Source: Gymnogyps californianus (lineage: Eukaryota > Chordata > Aves > Accipitriformes > Cathartidae). Taken from it: a stretch of 64,000 bases of DNA. Both the position numbers and the translations under genes were made by a program. The notes below the pieces were generated by a model. The model made no database searches. It saw only the letters and a list, made by a program, of their open reading frames with translations, and was not told the DNA's origin. The DNA lies in contig NC_059483.1 in NCBI RefSeq assembly GCF_018139145.2, forward strand, positions 3,721,001-3,785,000, in the 5' to 3' direction. Positions 61,601 to 64,000 of the stretch are shown here, piece by piece. Position 1 is the stretch's first letter; every line of letters begins with the position of its first letter.

Positions 61601-63088
61601 GACGGATGCTTCACATAGCAGTAACTATTGCTTTTGCCTTTCCAAGTTCAGTTTGAACAAAGTCCTGTCGTAGGGGACTCTGGTTAATGTTGTAACTCTC
61701 TCTTATTGTGAGATTTCCAACAAAAAAAAAGCGTTACTACATTAGCTTTCTTGTACTGAAGATCTACAAAGATGATCCCAGTGAAGGGCGGTGTGCTGTT
61801 GGACTTGTGTCAAGCTGGCTTATTCCTGCTCAGGACTTGGTACTGCACTCGATCCTGCAGCTTTTGCCTGGCCTGTTGTCCGCAGGAACAGACGCGTGTG
61901 GGCCATCCGTGCCACAGGCTCGAGTCCTAGCGAGATGGACGTCAGTGGACTCTTGGGTGGGTTTCCCAAACAGTCTCCCCAGGGACGTGGGCATGGGGCG
62001 GCCACAGGCTGCAGCCTTATAGTGAAGTCAAGTACGCAAGGGAACAAAACCAGTTTGCACGTTTTTCTCACTGTTGTATTTTGGGCCTCTTTCACAGCAG
62101 GCACACTGCTTTGAAGCATCAAGTGTTAATGTTGTACCCATTTGCATTGCTCCCAGGTACCCTCCTTCACTCACTGCACAGTAAATCACGCTGCGGCAGA
62201 GCTTTCAGGAAGGTGCCGGCTGATGCCCAGTAGAGACCAGCCAGACGGCGAGGTACCATAGTGCCTCAGCAGGAGCCACAGGAGCATTATCTCTGGATGT
62301 ACAACTACCTTGATATCTGCTTTGAAAAAGTCGTGACCTAACTGTCTCAGTGTTAGATCTGAAGGTAATAAGCCCCAAAATGCTACTACCTCATGTTTCC
62401 TTTTGTAACTGAGACATGCCTCTAAGATGGCCATTAAATCCGTTGTGTGTGAGACAAGCTGATTTTATCTAGGAATGACATATAATATCTTGGTGGGTTT
62501 TACTTTGCTATGATGCTGCAGTCCATGTCCCTGTTACTCACCTACTGCCAGAGAAGGGATTGTGGCCACCAGCAGCAGCACCTTCTGCAGCCCACAGCAG
62601 CTGGGCTGGGTAACTTCCCTTCCTACAGGAGAGGCAAGGTAATAGCTTTGGAGCATCACCCTGCTAGTTTCATAAATACATTTTACAGTTTTTATTCTGT
62701 GATCTACAGCAAACAGAAAAAATCATACACATAATAAGTATAGAAATATTATATACTAGATATTTTAATTAAATGTTTTATTTATGATATTTTAGTCCAT
62801 TTGAAATGTTAAGAATAGCTTGAGGTTTAACGCAGGAAGGATTTTCTTTATCTACATATTAAAAGGAAAAGGAATATGGTTGTTTTAACATTTTAAATGC
62901 TTTTATGTCAAGTATAAACTGGAATCCTAGATTTTATTTTTTAATGAAACTTAATTCAGCCTAGTTAGGAAACCAATAACCGTATTTCCTAATTCAGTTT
63001 ATTAAAGTAATAAACACAGCTATTCCAGGAAATGAAAACGTTTCTGGATATGAAATAGAGAGTTCTCTGAAGAAGATATTCAAGTGTG
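61601..63088. other. Gene-free stretch with a CpG-richer patch
   Basis: CpGs are more frequent at 61845-62035, where open frames occur on both strands. No recognised protein. The remainder is plain A+T-rich DNA. Confidence 0.45.
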
Positions 63089-63274
63089 GGTGCCTGACAT
63101 TTAGCAAGTAAGCCTGTACATTTTGGTATAAAACAGAGTTCTTGATTTCTAAAGATGCTGGGTATCATCCGATCTCACTGATGTCGGTGAATGTTGCAGA
63201 TTCTCAGCATTTTTGAGAACTCATCTGACTTTATTTGGATGTTTAAGGTGAATTTAGATGTCTAATTTTAAGCA
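63089..63274. repeat. Ancient palindromic interspersed repeat, near complete
   Basis: The ~186-bp piece reads as two worn inverted halves. The left half has GGTGCCTGACATTTAGC, then TTGATTTCTAAAGATGCTGG. The centre is CTCACTGATGTCGGTG near 63175-63190. The right half has TCTCAGCATTTTTGAGAA, TTATTTGGATGTTTAAGG and GATGTCTAATTTTAAGCA. The order matches a palindromic amniote repeat that I remember, built from 'TGCCTAACTTTAGGCA', 'CCTGATTTTCAAAGGTGCTGAGCA' and 'GACTTCAGTGG' blocks. Non-coding and non-autonomous. The family name and class are not assigned here. Confidence 0.6.
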
Positions 63275-63690
63275 ATGAGATATTCATGTGATTGTCTTAG
63301 GACCTGATTTTCAAATATGAAGACAGCTTCAGCTGCATTAAGCCTGAAATGACAGAACTGGAATTCATATTTAATAATGCACTAAACTCTTCAGAGGCTA
63401 CAGTGCAAGAATACCAAAGTACAACATAGTTATTAAGAGAGGCCATTAGTCAAATGCAGCAGAGCGTTTGTTATTCATCATGATCACTGAATTCCTAGAG
63501 TTTTAAGAAAGAGTGAAGTGGAAAATACAAAAATTGGTCTATTGCCATCAAACTGGAATAGGAATGTCTAGGTTCTTTCTTGGCAGGCAAGGGCTCATGC
63601 AGTTTATGTTGAAGATTTTGTTGGTCTCTTGAGTGACAATGATGTTTTGCCCAGTCTGGGATCTTGGAGCTCAAAATGAAAGGGCTAAGA
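63275..63690. other. Gene-free stretch, possibly with a second repeat fragment
   Basis: GGACCTGATTTTCAAATATG near 63300-63320 resembles a block of the preceding repeat and may be a broken neighbour copy. The rest is plain. Confidence 0.35.
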
Positions 63691-64000
63691 AGTCCAGGGC
63701 TGGGGCCGGTGGAGCTTTGCAGCCCCGGCTGGTGGAGGCTTGTGGGAAAGCCTGAAGGACCTGACCCTTCCCAGATCCCAGGAGGGGTGTCTGAAGGGAC
63801 ATTTAGCTCTGTACTGGTTTTTTGAAACCGATTTTCTCTACGTTGCTTTTGTTAAAATAAATAGCATTTTAAAGAGGCTGTTTGGCTGCAGGTTATCCCA
63901 GAGGGAAGAGAAGTACAGGGACAGGCCGTAGCCTCTTGGCTTCAGGTAGCAGAGCGGGGACTGAAAGGAAGGATGGCCTCAGAGTCGCTGCAGATGCCTT
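63691..64000. other. G+C-rich window end
   Basis: Composition rises (GGGGCCGGTGGAG, CAGCCCCGGCTGG). A 63-codon plus-strand frame (63740-63931) has no recognisable domain. It could be the edge of a feature lying beyond the window. Confidence 0.3.

Noticed and set aside
1..64000. CRISPR arrays, bacterial operons, phage or plasmid features
   Set aside because: No spaced direct repeats or gene packing. The window is animal nuclear DNA by composition and repeat content.

Overview
This window looks like gene-poor nuclear DNA from a bird: intergenic sequence or the inside of a very long intron. Three things point there. The sequence is A+T-rich and dense in stop codons on both strands, with no operon-like packing and no bacterial signals. 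Three copies of one solo LTR family, recognised from memory as widespread in bird genomes (ERVL-like, 5-bp target duplications), sit at 3646-4248 (+), 22270-22853 (-) and 41457-42043 (-). Several worn palindromic repeats resemble elements I know from birds, crocodilians and turtles. Because the LTR family is the type seen widely outside the chicken lineage, a neoavian bird is my best guess, from memory only.

No protein-coding gene, tRNA, rRNA or known microRNA could be recognised. The open frames are the short ones expected by chance. Three are listed as weak candidates for exons or coding remnants (20052-20252 +, 34318-34757 -, 35519-35805 +) because of splice-like edges or a nearly continuous frame. 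None matches a protein family I know.

Layout. 1-3.6 kb: plain sequence ending in an A+T-rich block full of homeodomain and POU-type sites, a candidate conserved noncoding element. 3.6-4.25 kb: LTR copy 1. 4.25-22.3 kb: plain DNA with low-complexity tracts, short tandem repeats, a terminally inverted repeat remnant (9077-9179), small perfect hairpins and one weak exon candidate. 22.3-22.9 kb: LTR copy 2. 22.9-41.4 kb: plain DNA with two G+C-richer patches (25-26.7 kb), old palindromic repeat remnants, two weak exon candidates and a T24/C41 homopolymer block at 36.4-36.5 kb. 41.5-42.0 kb: LTR copy 3, with a perfect target duplication. 42-64 kb: plain DNA with further candidate regulatory blocks (45.0, 45.9, 59.5 and 61.4 kb), a CpG-enriched patch (48.3-48.6 kb), small tandem duplications, a 186-bp ancient palindromic repeat (63089-63274) and rising G+C in the last 300 bases.

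Nothing here amounts to a new biological system. The most useful observations are the dated-looking LTR trio, the ancient palindromic repeats, the candidate enhancer-like blocks and the homopolymer block, which may be an assembly problem. All calls are by eye. Conservation, expression and repeat-library searches would decide most of them.
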